Positions 26,768 to 37,308 of a DNA stretch of 64,000 bases are shown piece after piece. The first letter of the stretch is position 1, and the number at the start of each line of letters is the position of its first letter. The DNA comes from an uncultured Chlorobiaceae bacterium. Its GTDB lineage: Bacteria > Bacteroidota > Chlorobiia > Chlorobiales > Chlorobiaceae. Location of the stretch: the NCBI GenBank assembly GCA_903824295.1, contig CAIJWE010000068.1, positions 31,959 through 95,958 of the forward strand, written 5' to 3'. The position numbers and the translations under genes are program-made. The notes under the pieces were generated by a model. The model made no database searches and was not told where the DNA came from. It was given only the letters and a program-made list of their open reading frames with translations.

Positions 26768-28033
26768 CTATTCATAACGCAGTGAGTCAGCCGGATCAAG
26801 TTTTGAGGCTGTAACAGCCGGAGCAAGGCCCGAGATGATTCCTGTGATGACGGAAACGGCAAGACTCGCCATGACCAGGTCAGGGGAGAATTGTATCGGG
26901 AAATCGGGTACGATTTTTTCGATAGCAATGGTGATAAAGAGGGCGGTAGCGAGCCCGACTCCTCCCCCGATGAGGCATATCATAACTGATTCGATAAGAA
27001 ATTGCATGAGAATGGTGCGGCGTCTGGCGCCAAGAGCCTTGCGCAGTCCGATCTCCCTTGTGCGCTCTTTGACGCTCACAAAGGTGATGTTCATGATGCC
27101 GATGGCACCGACAAAGAGCGACATGCCGGTAATGAAGATGCCTGCGATGGCAATGCCATTTTTTATGGGGTCAAGCTGACTCTTGAACGCTTGCTGTTCG
27201 TTGATGGAGAAATCTTCATCTTTTCCCGGGGCGAGTCGCCGGATTCTTCTCATCACTCCAAGCAACTCCTCTTTGGCTTCTGCAACGCGCTCCTGATGCT
27301 TGATTTTCACCCGCATGGTGATGAACATGTTTTTGCCATAGATTTTTTCAAAGGCTCCAAGGGGCATGATGATCTGGTTGTCGAAGCTGAAAAGGCCAAG
27401 AAACTTCCCCTGTTTTTTGAAAATTCCGATAATGCGAAACTTGCGGTTTTTGATCTGGATGGATTTGCCAAGAGCTTGCTCATTGGGAAAGAGCCCGACC
27501 GCGATATCATCTCCAATGGCGCAGACCATTGCGCTTCCTGCGGACTCTCCTGGAGTAAAGAAGCGACCGGCAGTAAGGTTGCCGGATGCAGTCTGCAGGT
27601 AGTCATGGTTGGTTCCAAGAGAAAAGACCTGCTCAAGATTCCGCTCCCGGTATTTTGCCGAAGCCTGATAGGTTGACATCTGTGGAACGGCGATGAGCAG
27701 TTCTGAATGGGGATTGTCGGCAATAATACGGTTGAGCTGGGCCGCATACTCTGTTTTCAGGTCAGGACGGTTGCGGTACCTCCACCATTGCCCCATGGTG
27801 CTCCACGATGATTTCTGGACATAGATAACGTCATAACCAAGCATGGCAAGGCTCTTGTCAAATCCCCGGTCAATGCCGTTGATGGCCGTACCCATCATGG
27901 TAATGGCAACAATGCCGATAATGACCCCGAGCGCGGTAAGAAACGAGCGTGTTTTGTTCGCCCTGATCTGAAAGAGCGCCATCTTCATGCTCTCACTGCT
28001 TTCATAGCGGAACTGTCGCCAGGTACTGTTCAT
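26768..28033 (-). CDS. MacB-type ABC permease (first copy)
   Basis: 421 residues with the same architecture as its downstream paralogue: N-terminal helix (about 24-48), periplasmic MacB-PCD domain, FtsX helices and the coupling segment [20 protein letters not shown]. It overlaps the ATPase gene by four bases (ATGA), so translation is coupled. Substrate unknown; relatives export macrolides, peptides, lipoproteins or toxins. Confidence 0.9.
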   Translation of the reverse strand: MNSTWRQFRYESSESMKMALFQIRANKTRSFLTALGVIIGIVAITMMGTAINGIDRGFDKSLAMLGYDVIYVQKSSWSTMGQWWRYRNRPDLKTEYAAQLNRIIADNPHSELLIAVPQMSTYQASAKYRERNLEQVFSLGTNHDYLQTASGNLTAGRFFTPGESAGSAMVCAIGDDIAVGLFPNEQALGKSIQIKNRKFRIIGIFKKQGKFLGLFSFDNQIIMPLGAFEKIYGKNMFITMRVKIKHQERVAEAKEELLGVMRRIRRLAPGKDEDFSINEQQAFKSQLDPIKNGIAIAGIFITGMSLFVGAIGIMNITFVSVKERTREIGLRKALGARRRTILMQFLIESVMICLIGGGVGLATALFITIAIEKIVPDFPIQFSPDLVMASLAVSVITGIISGLAPAVTASKLDPADSLRYE

Positions 28034-28716
28034 TGGTGTGTGTCGCTTTCGACTTTTCCATCCCGAAGACGGATGAGCCGACGGGTATAGCGGGCAATAT
28101 CTTCCTCGTGCGTAATGAGGATGATGGTATTTCCTGCCTCGGAGAGGGCTCCGAAGATGTTCATGATGTCACGGCTGGTAGCGGTATCGAGGTTACCGGT
28201 AGGTTCGTCGGCCAAAATGATCGAAGGTTTGTTGATGAGTGCCCTTGCTATGGCCACCCGTTGGATCTGGCCTCCGGAAAGTTCTGCGGGTTTGTGCGTG
28301 ATCCGGTCGCCAAGTCCTACCTTCACCAGCGCGGCGGCGGCTCGCTCTTCGCGCTCTTCGGCCGGTACTCCGGCATAGATCAGCGGCAGCTCGACATTGC
28401 GCAGGCAGTTAAGGCGGGGAAGCAGGTTGAAGGTCTGAAAAACAAATCCGATCTCCCTGTTTCTGATGCGTGCCAGTTCATCGTCATTCATTTCCGCTAC
28501 ATTCTGGCCGTTGAGTTCATAGCTCCCGGATGAGGGTGTGTCAAGGCACCCGATGATATTCATGAGTGTGGATTTTCCGCTGCCGGAAGGGCCCATGATT
28601 GCCGCATAGTCGTTCAGTTTGAACTCAAGGTTGATTGAGTCAAGCGCCCGGACAACCTGATCGCCCATCTCATAGAATTTGCAGAGCGACTGCATGGTGA
28701 TGACATTTTTTGGCAT
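28030..28716 (-). CDS. MacB/LolD-type ABC ATPase
   Basis: About 228 residues from the ATG at 28716 (MPKNVI), 7 bases after the MacA-like stop; a longer frame to 28803 would lie inside that gene and is not supported. Complete ATPase: Walker [11 protein letters not shown]-loop, signature LSGGQ, Walker [13 protein letters not shown], and switch His in ITHEED. It powers the two permeases downstream. Confidence 0.93.
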   Translation of the reverse strand: MPKNVITMQSLCKFYEMGDQVVRALDSINLEFKLNDYAAIMGPSGSGKSTLMNIIGCLDTPSSGSYELNGQNVAEMNDDELARIRNREIGFVFQTFNLLPRLNCLRNVELPLIYAGVPAEEREERAAAALVKVGLGDRITHKPAELSGGQIQRVAIARALINKPSIILADEPTGNLDTATSRDIMNIFGALSEAGNTIILITHEEDIARYTRRLIRLRDGKVESDTHQ

Positions 28717-28723
28717 ATCGACG

Positions 28724-29968
28724 CTATTGCTGCGGCTGTTTGACCATGCAGCCGTTCTTGAGTTTGCTGGTGATGGCGGTATAACTTCCCGAAACAACCT
28801 CATCTCCTTTTTTGAGTCCCGCGATGATCACAATATGGGTATTATCTGTTGTGCCAGTCTTGACCGGCCGAAACCACGCTTTTCCTGATTTGACAACAAA
28901 AACTCCCTGTTCACTTTCAGCGGCTTTGCCAACAGGCTCAATGGTTACTGAATTTTTTTCACGCTCTTCGGGTGTATTCGCGCCTCGCATGGTGACGCTT
29001 TGAATGGGGACCACAAGGGCGTTTTTTACCCGTTGCGACTCAATATCCGCCGTTGCGCTCATACCGGGTTTCAGCAGGCGCTCATGGTTGAAGATGCGGA
29101 TCTTGACTGAAAAGTTGGTCACCTCCTCCTGCGTTCCGGCAGCCTTCGATATGGCTGAATTGGAAATTTCATGGACGATTCCCTTGAAGATGCGCTCGCC
29201 GTAAGCGTCGACCGTGATTGTAACCGGATTACCCAGTTTTACATTGACAATATCGTTTTCATTAACCTCTACCTCCACCTGCATACTGTCAAGATTGGCC
29301 AGTCGTAACACCTCCGTGCCGGGAAACTGGCCGGTACCGACAACCCGTTCACCCGGCTTGCTGTTCAGGGCAATGATGGTGCCGTTGATGGGAGCACGGA
29401 CGACGGTTTTTTTCATCCGGTCCTGATTCTGGTCAAGCAGGCTCTTGTTCTGTTTTATGGTATAGATCGAGGCTTGATAGATTGCCTGTGCTGCCTGCGC
29501 ATTGGTTTTTGATGCAAGGTAATCGGACTGGGAGATAAGCTTCTCCTTGTACAGCAGTGACGCCTTTCGGAAATCATCCTCCGCTTTGAGCTTCCGGGCC
29601 TGCGTCTCCATATTTTGAGATTTTGCGGAGTTAAGCTGGGCGAGGCTCTGTTCTACCTGATTGATGTAGATGTCAGGCTGAATTTTGAACAGGAGATCTC
29701 CTTTTTGAACGCTCTGGCCATCCTGAATGGGTAATTCAATAATTTCACCCGAAACATCGGGCGACATGGCGACAACAAGAGCCGGTTCAATTTTGCCTGT
29801 AGCCGTAACGACATGAACAACCTCTTTGATGAAAACTTTTTCTGTTGTCACTTCAACGGGTTTTTCTCGGAGCTGAAAAAATGTAAAGAGCAACCCTCCA
29901 GCGATCAGAAGCGCTGCGATAGCGACCACGGTCGTTTTTCGTTTCAGTAAATTTTTTTGCTTACTCAT
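28724..29968 (-). CDS. Periplasmic adaptor (MacA/HlyD family)
   Basis: 414 residues. N-terminal membrane anchor (about 12-32), split lipoyl domain (first half near [14 protein letters not shown]; second half near [14 protein letters not shown]), a helical hairpin between them (about 100-175), then beta-barrel and membrane-proximal domains. MacA-type adaptors join an inner-membrane ABC transporter to a TolC channel. Gene order TolC, MacA, ATPase, permease, permease supports a tripartite exporter. Confidence 0.92.
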   Translation of the reverse strand: MSKQKNLLKRKTTVVAIAALLIAGGLLFTFFQLREKPVEVTTEKVFIKEVVHVVTATGKIEPALVVAMSPDVSGEIIELPIQDGQSVQKGDLLFKIQPDIYINQVEQSLAQLNSAKSQNMETQARKLKAEDDFRKASLLYKEKLISQSDYLASKTNAQAAQAIYQASIYTIKQNKSLLDQNQDRMKKTVVRAPINGTIIALNSKPGERVVGTGQFPGTEVLRLANLDSMQVEVEVNENDIVNVKLGNPVTITVDAYGERIFKGIVHEISNSAISKAAGTQEEVTNFSVKIRIFNHERLLKPGMSATADIESQRVKNALVVPIQSVTMRGANTPEEREKNSVTIEPVGKAAESEQGVFVVKSGKAWFRPVKTGTTDNTHIVIIAGLKKGDEVVSGSYTAITSKLKNGCMVKQPQQ

Positions 29969-29996
29969 TTGATTAGTATCGGGAGTATTCGGGTTG

Positions 29997-31373
29997 CTAT
30001 GGTAATGTTACCTTGCCTGCTGTGAAATCAAGAACGCTTTTCTGCAGGGCAAGATTATAGTTGGCCTGTGAGAGGTTGGATCGGGCATTGAAAAATGTGG
30101 TTCGTGCCGAGCTGAGTTCGATAAAACCTGCCGCTCCCAGTTCATACTTTCTTTTGATGCCGTCAAAAGCTGAGCCTGCAGCTTTCAGGCTGATTTTGGC
30201 TGTCTCTATCTGCATAAGTGCTGCGCTGTACTCTCCTGCTGCCTCATGAATATCAATGAGAATATTGTTTTTCAGATCTTCATAATCATACTGGAGGTTT
30301 ATTCTGCTGATTTTGGCCGATTCAACACTGTACCGAGTCTGGAATCCATCAAAAATCGTCCAACTGAGGTTGAGTGCCACCGAGTATCCGATTGAGTTCG
30401 CAAGCTGATCCGGGATCGGCGGGTAGGGGAGCTCCCCTGTGTTCTGGTGAAGGTATTCTGTGCCTCCGGTGCCGACGTTGAACGTGAGGTTAAGGTTCGG
30501 GTAAAACGCTGCCCTCGACTCGGTGACCTGCCATTTTGACGCACTCACCTCATGCTCTTTGCTTTTAAGGTCACTGCGCCGTTGAAAAGCAAGAGCAACA
30601 AGAGTCTCAGGATTTGGTTTTTCCAAAAGTGGACTCACGAGGTTTTCTGCGAGAGGCTCAAGGCTGAGCGGTGTCAAGGGGTCGATACGAAGGCGGCGCA
30701 CCAGTTCAAGCAGGCTCTTTTGCATGCGGGTTTCCGCCTTGATGACTGATAGACCGCTTTCGGCAGCGTCAGCCTGCTGCTGGTCGAGATCGATCATGGA
30801 TTTCAAGCCGATCTGAAACTGCCGGTTGGTAAGGGTCAGTTGATTCTGGGCTACGAGGAGGTTTTCACGGGCAATGGCAAGGAGTTCCTGGTTCAGAAGT
30901 ACCTGATAATAGGCCTGGGTGACGTCAAAGGCGACGCTTTGCAGCGCCCTCGAAAGGGTGTACTCTGCAGCATCTTTTTTATTCAGTGCTGCTTGCAGGG
31001 AAGCATAATCCTTGAATCCATTGAAAAGATTCAGGGATGTTGTCAGTGTCAGATCTACTGACTTACTCGTTGTTTTAAGGTTTGTTATTGTCCCTGAGTA
31101 GTCTGGCGCATAGGTTCGGCTGAGGGCATAGGGAGAATAGTTCGCAGACGTTGAGAGTCGGGGAAGAAAGTTGCCGTAATTTCTCAAGACATCCTCACCC
31201 TGAAGTTTTAGGGCATTTTCAGCTTTTCTGGCTGAAGTGGAGTTACTGAGCGCGATCTCAATGCAGCGGGCAAGAGAGTAGCTCTTTTTTTCGGTTTCAC
31301 TGCTCCAGACCGTTGCGGGTGAAGCAAGAAAAAGCGCTGCAATACAGAAACATGCAATAATTCTGGAAACCAA
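29997..31373 (-). CDS. TolC-family outer-membrane channel
   Basis: 458 residues. A signal peptide ends near residue 25. Two internally similar halves of long helices follow (SLARCIEIALSNSTSARKAEN; DVTQAYYQVLLNQELLAIARENL; later LSWTIFDGFQTRYSVE), as in outer-membrane efflux proteins. The start is a TTG at 31373; no in-frame ATG gives an intact signal peptide, so the exact start is uncertain. First gene of the export operon. Confidence 0.9.
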   Translation of the reverse strand: MVSRIIACFCIAALFLASPATVWSSETEKKSYSLARCIEIALSNSTSARKAENALKLQGEDVLRNYGNFLPRLSTSANYSPYALSRTYAPDYSGTITNLKTTSKSVDLTLTTSLNLFNGFKDYASLQAALNKKDAAEYTLSRALQSVAFDVTQAYYQVLLNQELLAIARENLLVAQNQLTLTNRQFQIGLKSMIDLDQQQADAAESGLSVIKAETRMQKSLLELVRRLRIDPLTPLSLEPLAENLVSPLLEKPNPETLVALAFQRRSDLKSKEHEVSASKWQVTESRAAFYPNLNLTFNVGTGGTEYLHQNTGELPYPPIPDQLANSIGYSVALNLSWTIFDGFQTRYSVESAKISRINLQYDYEDLKNNILIDIHEAAGEYSAALMQIETAKISLKAAGSAFDGIKRKYELGAAGFIELSSARTTFFNARSNLSQANYNLALQKSVLDFTAGKVTLP

Positions 31374-31492
31374 AATACAATATCTTAATCGTTCAAAGTT
31401 ACTCTTGTGATCACCTGTTCTTCAATATACTCCAGTTTACCATTATATCATTGAAATCGGTTCATTTGCGGGTTCTGTTTTCAGTATCGGGC

Positions 31493-32068
31493 TCAGAGCT
31501 GTTCAAGGAGTGAGTCAATTTCCTGCTGGTAGAATTCAGCGTTTTGCGGTTTTAACTGAATGAGATGTGTGTAAATTTTTATCGCTTTTTTGTAGGCACC
31601 CTGCGCAGAGAAGAGGTTGGCAAGGCTTTCAGTGGGTACCGCAATTGTTGTATCATCAGAGAACGGCATTTTTTGCTCAAGAATTGAGGTTGGATCAGCG
31701 TTTTCTGTTGTTTTTGTCGGTTCAAATTTCATAAGTGCCGCAGTCAGTTGTTCAAGTTCATCGGTGACGGGGTCGAATACGGGGGAGGGATGGATTACCT
31801 CCTCGGTGTCTGCCGAAGCTTGAAGAACCATAAGCTCTTGCCAGGCGACCTGGTTTGCGGGAGCTATGGCGCAGCATTTTCGTAAATATTCTCCGGCAAG
31901 CGTGTTCTGCCGGAGCCCTTTGAGAGCTTTTGCATAGAGCAGGTGAAAAAGATAGGAGTCCGCAAACTGCTCAGAGCATGGATCAAGCTTGTCAATGCCG
32001 GACTGAAATCTTCCTCTTGACAGGTCAAGCGAAACTTCTGCAAAAAAAAGGTATGGTTCACTGATCAT
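31493..32068 (-). CDS. Tetratricopeptide-repeat protein
   Basis: 191 residues with TPR-like units at both ends ([32 protein letters not shown], about 39-70; [29 protein letters not shown], about 148-176) and an acidic, probably flexible middle. It overlaps ddl by four bases (ATGA) and is translated after it. The role is unknown, probably a protein-protein adaptor. Confidence 0.7.
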   Translation of the reverse strand: MISEPYLFFAEVSLDLSRGRFQSGIDKLDPCSEQFADSYLFHLLYAKALKGLRQNTLAGEYLRKCCAIAPANQVAWQELMVLQASADTEEVIHPSPVFDPVTDELEQLTAALMKFEPTKTTENADPTSILEQKMPFSDDTTIAVPTESLANLFSAQGAYKKAIKIYTHLIQLKPQNAEFYQQEIDSLLEQL

Positions 32069-33147
32069 GGTCGTACGGTTTGCAGTGCGAGCTGCAGCAG
32101 CCGTTCAGCAAGTTCCGGAAAAGGTATGCCGCTTGCATGCATGAGACGCGGATACATGCTGATGTCGGTAAAGCCGGGAATGGTATTGACCTCATTCAGG
32201 ATAATGCTCCCCGTCTTTTCGTCAACAAAAAAATCTATTCTCGACATACCCCGGCATCCGAGTGCCTTGTACGCCTTGAGCGCAGCGCAGCGCACCTCTT
32301 CCTGCATGTGGCCGGGAATGCGTGCCGGAATGAAGAGTTGGGCGCTGTTGTGAATGTATTTGTCCTCATAGTCATAAAAATCGCTGCCAGGTTCGATTTC
32401 GCCGCAGACTGAAACTTCCGGCTGCTCATTACCAAGCACAGCGACCTCAATCTCCCTGCCGCTGATTGCTTTTTCAACCAGCACCTTTGCGTCGAGCGAG
32501 CAGGCGCTTTCGAGGGCTGAAGGGAGTTCGGCACGCTGATGCACTTTTGAGATACCAATTGAAGAGCCGAGATTTGCCGGTTTGACAAAAAATGGATAAG
32601 CAAACTGCTGCTCAATCAAGGAGTGCATGCTCTCAGGGTCGGTATGGTAATCTAGGCTGAAGAGTGTTATGGATGGTGCGACAGCAAGACCCGCATCGGC
32701 AACGCACAGTTTGGTGAGTGCCTTGTCCATCGTCAAAGCCGAGGCCAGAACGCCGCATCCGGTATAAGGGATGCCGCAGGTATCCAGAAAACCCTGGATA
32801 CGGCCATCCTCACCATAGGTTCCATGAAGCGTGAGAAATGCGACCTCAATGCCAGCACTTCTGAAATCAAGATCAAAAGGCTTCTGGGCGGCCTCTTTTA
32901 CCATCTCCCGGAGGGTTGCTCTTGTTGCTTCAAGTGAAGAGTTTCTCAGGAGAGCTGAGAGGTCAAGGTTCAGAATATCCTGTGCAATTCCGTCACAGAG
33001 CCAACGCCCCTCATGCGTGATATAGAAGGGAATAACCTTGTAGCGTTCGGTGCTGATATTTGCTGCTATTGATTTTGCCGAGATGATCGATATTTCGTGT
33101 TCGCTTGACCTGCCTCCAAAAATGAGTGCAACAGTTATACGTGGCAT
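32065..33147 (-). CDS. ddl: D-alanine--D-alanine ligase
   Basis: About 360 residues from the ATG at 33147 ([12 protein letters not shown]), since the 23 residues of the longer frame are not family-like. It joins two D-Ala for peptidoglycan. ATP-grasp motifs: [52 protein letters not shown], and the metal-binding [18 protein letters not shown]. Translationally coupled to the TPR gene. Confidence 0.95.
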   Translation of the reverse strand: MPRITVALIFGGRSSEHEISIISAKSIAANISTERYKVIPFYITHEGRWLCDGIAQDILNLDLSALLRNSSLEATRATLREMVKEAAQKPFDLDFRSAGIEVAFLTLHGTYGEDGRIQGFLDTCGIPYTGCGVLASALTMDKALTKLCVADAGLAVAPSITLFSLDYHTDPESMHSLIEQQFAYPFFVKPANLGSSIGISKVHQRAELPSALESACSLDAKVLVEKAISGREIEVAVLGNEQPEVSVCGEIEPGSDFYDYEDKYIHNSAQLFIPARIPGHMQEEVRCAALKAYKALGCRGMSRIDFFVDEKTGSIILNEVNTIPGFTDISMYPRLMHASGIPFPELAERLLQLALQTVRP

Positions 33148-33417
33148 GAGTATGGTAATGACGATTGGTAAGGCTAATGGCATTTTTCCGCAAAATACCC
33201 GTCTCCGAGGAGACAAACAATGTACTGGGTAAAAATAATTATTATCTTACTTCGAATTTATAGTTGCACTTGTGTTGCCGATCTTTTGCAAGCGCTTCGT
33301 AGAAATTGATTCAGTAACAGAACGTAAGGTCCGGCACTGAAAAATAACGTAAAAGTATCCCGGAGTTACGGTATTTTTTTTACTGAACGCATGGAGTTCC
33401 CGCGAGGAGTTGTATCA

Positions 33418-34230
33418 ATGGTAAATACTTTTTTTCATAAGGTTTATTGTCTTGACTCAGGTTTTAATACCGGTGAAGAGAATATGGCTATTGACCGGCA
33501 GTTGATGGCGGCCTTTCTTGATGGCCGGTTTCAGCAGCGGTATGGCCGTGATTGTTGTCTCTGGCGATTTTACGGCTGGCACCCTTATGCCGTTACAATA
33601 GGGTATAATCAGGATATTTCGGGTATTGACCTGCTTAAATGCCGCTCGGAGGGTATTGATGTTGTCAGAAGACCTACCGGGGGCAGGGCAGTTTTTCATG
33701 CAGAGGAATTTACCTACAGTTTTTTTGCAGAGTCGCTGGCACAGAACTCTGAACTGTACCGTATGGTGCATGAAGTCATCCAGCTTGCTCTTGAAAGTCT
33801 CGGGATTCATGCGCTCTTTTGCCGTTCCACTCTTCCGCAGCAGGGGGATGCAGCGTCAAGGGCGGTCAGTTGTTTTACCGCATCGGCCCGTTACGAGCTT
33901 CAGGTGGAAGGGCGGAAACTGGTTGGTTCTGCACAGCGAAAGAGTCGTAACGTTCTTTTGCAGCACGGGTCGCTTCCTCTGTCGTCGCGGCACAAAGAGC
34001 TTTGCTCCCTTATGACCCTTTCCGAAGGAGATGCTTTTGAGGAGATGACGAGTGAAATGGAGCGAAAAACCACCTCTCTTCAGGAGATTCTCGGCTATAT
34101 TCCCGACTATGCTCAACTGAGCAGGCTGATGCGCTCTGCCGCAGAAAAACTGCATGGCGTCGAAACAGATGAACTTTCTATCTGCAATTTGCAGGATATT
34201 TTAGAACAACACGAACACTCAATCCATTAA
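33418..34230 (+). CDS. Lipoate/octanoate acyltransferase (LipM/LplA-like)
   Basis: 270 residues from ATG 33418, chosen for GAGGAG at 33403-33408. BPL/LplA/LipB fold with RRPTGGRAVFH (84-94) and the active-site-like Cys 152 in CFTASARYELQVEGRKLVGSAQ, the pattern of LipM octanoyltransferases, plus LQHGSL. It would load octanoyl or lipoyl groups on E2/GcvH proteins. LplA ligases lack the Cys nucleophile, so the octanoyltransferase role is preferred but not proven. panB follows after 12 bases. Confidence 0.8.
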   Translation: MVNTFFHKVYCLDSGFNTGEENMAIDRQLMAAFLDGRFQQRYGRDCCLWRFYGWHPYAVTIGYNQDISGIDLLKCRSEGIDVVRRPTGGRAVFHAEEFTYSFFAESLAQNSELYRMVHEVIQLALESLGIHALFCRSTLPQQGDAASRAVSCFTASARYELQVEGRKLVGSAQRKSRNVLLQHGSLPLSSRHKELCSLMTLSEGDAFEEMTSEMERKTTSLQEILGYIPDYAQLSRLMRSAAEKLHGVETDELSICNLQDILEQHEHSIH

Positions 34231-34242
34231 GTCGCAGCCATT

Positions 34243-35076
34243 ATGAACAGTAGTTCCCAGCAGAAATCGGGTCATGTTACCACAAGAAGATTGCTCGATA
34301 TGAAGCAGAACGGCGAGAAGATATCGATGCTGACCGCTTATGACTATACCATGGCGAGAATTCTTGACCGGGCAGGTCTTGATGTCATTCTTGTTGGCGA
34401 CTCTGCAAGCAACGTTTTTTCCGGACACAGTACGACCCTGCCTATTACGATTGAGGAGATGATCTACCATGCCAAGGCGGTTGTAAAAGGAGTGCACGAC
34501 GAAAGCGGCCGGGCAATGGTGGTCGTTGATATGCCGTTCATGAGCTATCAGATTTCAGGTGATGAGGCTTTGCGCAATGCAGGAAAGATCATGAAGGAAC
34601 ATGGGTGTGATGCGCTCAAGCTGGAGGGAGGTATGACCATTGCCGATACCGTCAAGCGAATTACCGACGTCGGGATTCCCGTCATGGGCCATCTCGGTCT
34701 CATGCCGCAGTCGATTTACAAGTACGGGAGTTACCGGGTAAGGGCACAGGAGGAGAGAGAGGCTGAACAACTGCTTGAAGATGCCAAAATAATCGAAGAG
34801 GCGGGAGCCTTTGCCATTGTGCTCGAAAAAATTCCCTCCGCGCTTGCAGCCGAAGTGACCCGCTTGTTGACCATTCCTACCATCGGTATCGGCGCAGGGG
34901 TTGGCTGTGACGGCCAGGTGCTCGTCATCAACGACATTCTTGGCCTCAACCGGGAGTTTCATCCCCGTTTCGTCCGCCAATACGCCGATTTGAATACCGT
35001 TATCGAGCACGCAGTCCGCCAATACGTCGAGGACGTCCGCCAAACCAATTTCCCATCCCCCGACGAAAGTTATTAA
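34243..35076 (+). CDS. panB: Ketopantoate hydroxymethyltransferase
   Basis: 277 residues, TIM barrel that adds a hydroxymethyl group from methylene-THF to ketoisovalerate in pantothenate synthesis. Motifs: [24 protein letters not shown] (metal site), [51 protein letters not shown]. Full family length. It lies in tandem with the lipoyltransferase gene. Confidence 0.95.
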   Translation: MNSSSQQKSGHVTTRRLLDMKQNGEKISMLTAYDYTMARILDRAGLDVILVGDSASNVFSGHSTTLPITIEEMIYHAKAVVKGVHDESGRAMVVVDMPFMSYQISGDEALRNAGKIMKEHGCDALKLEGGMTIADTVKRITDVGIPVMGHLGLMPQSIYKYGSYRVRAQEEREAEQLLEDAKIIEEAGAFAIVLEKIPSALAAEVTRLLTIPTIGIGAGVGCDGQVLVINDILGLNREFHPRFVRQYADLNTVIEHAVRQYVEDVRQTNFPSPDESY

Positions 35077-35082
35077 CCGTAG

Positions 35083-35101
35083 GGGCGGGGTAATCCCGCC
35101 C
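35083..35101 (+). terminator. Hairpin after panB
   Basis: GGGCGGG and CCCGCCC around GTAAT, 6 bases after the panB stop, followed by TGATTTTCATTT. The next 60 bases contain two near-copies of a TTTCATTTCATCCC motif with no coding sense; the rest of the 262-base gap to pssA shows nothing else. Confidence 0.6.
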
Positions 35102-35338
35102 TGATTTTCATTTCATCCCGCCCAAATTTTTCATTTCATCCCACCCCAACCCCAGCCTTCGCAATAATACCAACATTCAACGGCCCCTCCCGCCCCTCCG
35201 TTATGCAGAATTCCAAAAAGAGTATAAATTTCATTACCTTCATATTCTGCATGAAGAGTGGCTCGAAAAGTCACACTCCATCGCGGTGTTTTGTGCCTCT
35301 TATGAAATTTTTTACCCCGGTGATGGATATTCCTGTCT

Positions 35339-36142
35339 ATGAGTGATAGTGGCAAACAAAGGGCTCAGAAACGCTACCCCCCGTTTCTGAAAAATGGTTC
35401 AAAAGAGCGTACATCCCTCTTTCCTGCCGTATCGCGCTCGTTCGTCCCTTCGGTCTTTACCGTCATGAACATGGTGTGCGGCTATATTGCCATTGTGATG
35501 TCGGGGGAGGGGAGTTTTGTTGCCGCGTGCTGGTTTATCATTCTGGCCGCATTTTTTGACACCATTGACGGTTTTGTGGCCAGAATCACCAACGGCACCT
35601 CTGACTTTGGTGTTGAGCTTGACTCTCTCTCTGATCTTGTCTCTTTCGGAGCAGCTCCGGCATATCTGGTCTACAAGTTTGGTCTTGAAGGGCTGCCGGG
35701 CATTACCGGTATCTGTGTCAGCTCTCTGCTCATGATTGGCAGCGGCCTACGTCTTGCCCGTTTCAATATCAGTATGATCGGTTATGATAAAGAGTCCTTT
35801 TCTGGTCTTCCGACACCGGCACAGGCATTGACGGTTGCCGGGTTTGTGCTCTGGATGAGTGGTGATCCGATCTTTCCCTTTTTATCCATGCAGATGTTTC
35901 TGGCCGGGCTCTCAGTAGCACTTGCCCTGCTCATGGTCAGCAAGGTTAATTATGATGCACTGCCCAAGCCGACCGTTGACTCTTTTCGGCGTAAGCCTCT
36001 GCAAATGGCACTCTATATCGGGGCTTTGTTTTGTGTACTTCTCTTTCATTCGAAAGCTTTTTTTCTTGCCATGTTGTTGTATATTCTGCTCGGTATTGCA
36101 CGCTCACTCACTCTGTTGTGGCGTCGCCAGTGGCAGACCTGA
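35339..36142 (+). CDS. pssA: CDP-diacylglycerol--serine O-phosphatidyltransferase
   Basis: 267 residues. The CDP-alcohol phosphotransferase signature DG-x2-AR-x8-G-x3-D-x3-D is present, starting with DGFVAR and ending ELDSLSD (about 80-102). Six or more membrane helices. It makes phosphatidylserine, precursor of phosphatidylethanolamine. The N-terminus is basic (about 35 residues) before the first helix. purS and purQ follow closely. Confidence 0.92.
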   Translation: MSDSGKQRAQKRYPPFLKNGSKERTSLFPAVSRSFVPSVFTVMNMVCGYIAIVMSGEGSFVAACWFIILAAFFDTIDGFVARITNGTSDFGVELDSLSDLVSFGAAPAYLVYKFGLEGLPGITGICVSSLLMIGSGLRLARFNISMIGYDKESFSGLPTPAQALTVAGFVLWMSGDPIFPFLSMQMFLAGLSVALALLMVSKVNYDALPKPTVDSFRRKPLQMALYIGALFCVLLFHSKAFFLAMLLYILLGIARSLTLLWRRQWQT

Positions 36143-36170
36143 TTTTTTTCATTCAACCATACGCATGATA

Positions 36171-36425
36171 ATGCCCTATACTGCAAAAATAAAGGTGACT
36201 CTGCGCCAGTCCATTCTTGATGTTCAAGGCAAGGCTGTCGAGCATGCCTTGAAAAACCTTGGTTATCATACCGTAGAATCAGCCAGAATCGGCAAATATA
36301 TTGAGGTGACCATTAACGAAGAACTGTTGCAGGAGGCTGAACGCATCTGCAACGAAATTTGTCAAAAACTCTTGTCGAATCCGGTCATGGAGAATTACTC
36401 CTTTGAGCTGGAACAAGTCAATTAA
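36171..36425 (+). CDS. purS: FGAM synthase subunit PurS
   Basis: 84 residues. MPYTAKIKVTLRQSILDVQGKAVE and NLGYHTVESARIGKYIEV are the PurS pattern. PurS bridges PurL and PurQ for ammonia transfer in formylglycinamidine ribonucleotide synthesis. The start is ATG 36171; the ATG at 36165 is 2 codons earlier. A longer in-frame stretch upstream overlaps pssA and is not coding. purQ starts 14 bases after. Confidence 0.93.
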   Translation: MPYTAKIKVTLRQSILDVQGKAVEHALKNLGYHTVESARIGKYIEVTINEELLQEAERICNEICQKLLSNPVMENYSFELEQVN

Positions 36426-36439
36426 ATTAGTATGCGATT

Positions 36440-37144
36440 ATGGCTGATGTAACTGTAGGGGTCGTTGTTTTTCCGGGTTCAAACTGTGATCATGATACGG
36501 AGTATGCCGTCGGCTCGTTCAACGGCATTAAACCACGTATGCTCTGGCACAATGACCATGATCTCCAGGGGGTAAAAGCGATCATTCTGCCTGGCGGTTT
36601 TTCCTATGGCGATTACCTCAGGGCAGGCTCAATTGCCCGTTTTTCTCCCATCATGCAGGAAGTGATCGAGTTTGCCCGCAAAGGCTTTCCGGTGCTTGGC
36701 ATCTGCAATGGATTTCAGGTGCTGCTTGAGAGCGGTCTGCTCGAAGGCGCCCTTTCAAAGAACCGCGATAAAAAGTTTCTCTGTTGCCAGACCACCCTCA
36801 AAACGGTGAACTGTTCAACCATCTTTACGAGCCAGTACCAGCAGGATCAACTCATCACCATTCCCATTGCGCATGGTCAGGGCAACTACTTTGCTCCGCC
36901 GGAAGTCATCGACAGCCTTCAGGAGCACAATCAGATTGTTTTCAAATACAGTGACGCAGAGGGCCGGGTAAGCGATGAATCCAATCCAAATGGCTCCTTG
37001 CGGAACATTGCCGGAATTATCAACCGTCAGGGTAATGTGCTTGGCCTGATGCCCCATCCCGAACGGGCGAGCGAAAAGAGCCTTGGATCTCTTGATGGGA
37101 GAGCGCTTTTTGAATCACTCTTTGAGCATATCGCCGGAGTGTAA
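36440..37144 (+). CDS. purQ: FGAM synthase glutaminase subunit PurQ
   Basis: 234 residues, class I glutamine amidotransferase. FPGSNCDHD at the N-terminus, PGGFSYGDYLRAG, nucleophile Cys 89 in GICNGFQ, and His-x-Glu in MPHPER near the C-terminus. It supplies ammonia to PurL. With purS beside it this is the small-PurL three-subunit system; purL is not in the window. Confidence 0.95.
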   Translation: MADVTVGVVVFPGSNCDHDTEYAVGSFNGIKPRMLWHNDHDLQGVKAIILPGGFSYGDYLRAGSIARFSPIMQEVIEFARKGFPVLGICNGFQVLLESGLLEGALSKNRDKKFLCCQTTLKTVNCSTIFTSQYQQDQLITIPIAHGQGNYFAPPEVIDSLQEHNQIVFKYSDAEGRVSDESNPNGSLRNIAGIINRQGNVLGLMPHPERASEKSLGSLDGRALFESLFEHIAGV

Positions 37145-37308
37145 TGGCATCTGGTGTTAAACCCCCATTGTGACCCAGAAAACCAAAGTGTCTTATACCG
37201 GCACTTTCGCTGTGTTTTGTAGCCGTTTACCATTCATCGATAAACAGAGAGCTTACAGAGATTAATACAACAAAATCTTTGTAGGCTTTTGCCATCCTCA
37301 AATAATCT

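Noticed and set aside
28717..28803. Upstream extension of the ABC ATPase
   Set aside because: The extra 29 residues lie within the MacA-like gene in another frame and are not ATPase-like.
35102..35170. Short TTTCATTTCATCCC repeats as regulatory sites
   Set aside because: Only two near-copies, C-rich low complexity after a terminator; no support for function.
37145..37308. A hairpin (AAAGTG/CACTTT, 37185-37207) as purQ terminator
   Set aside because: Only six pairs with an 11-base loop and no T run; too weak to list.
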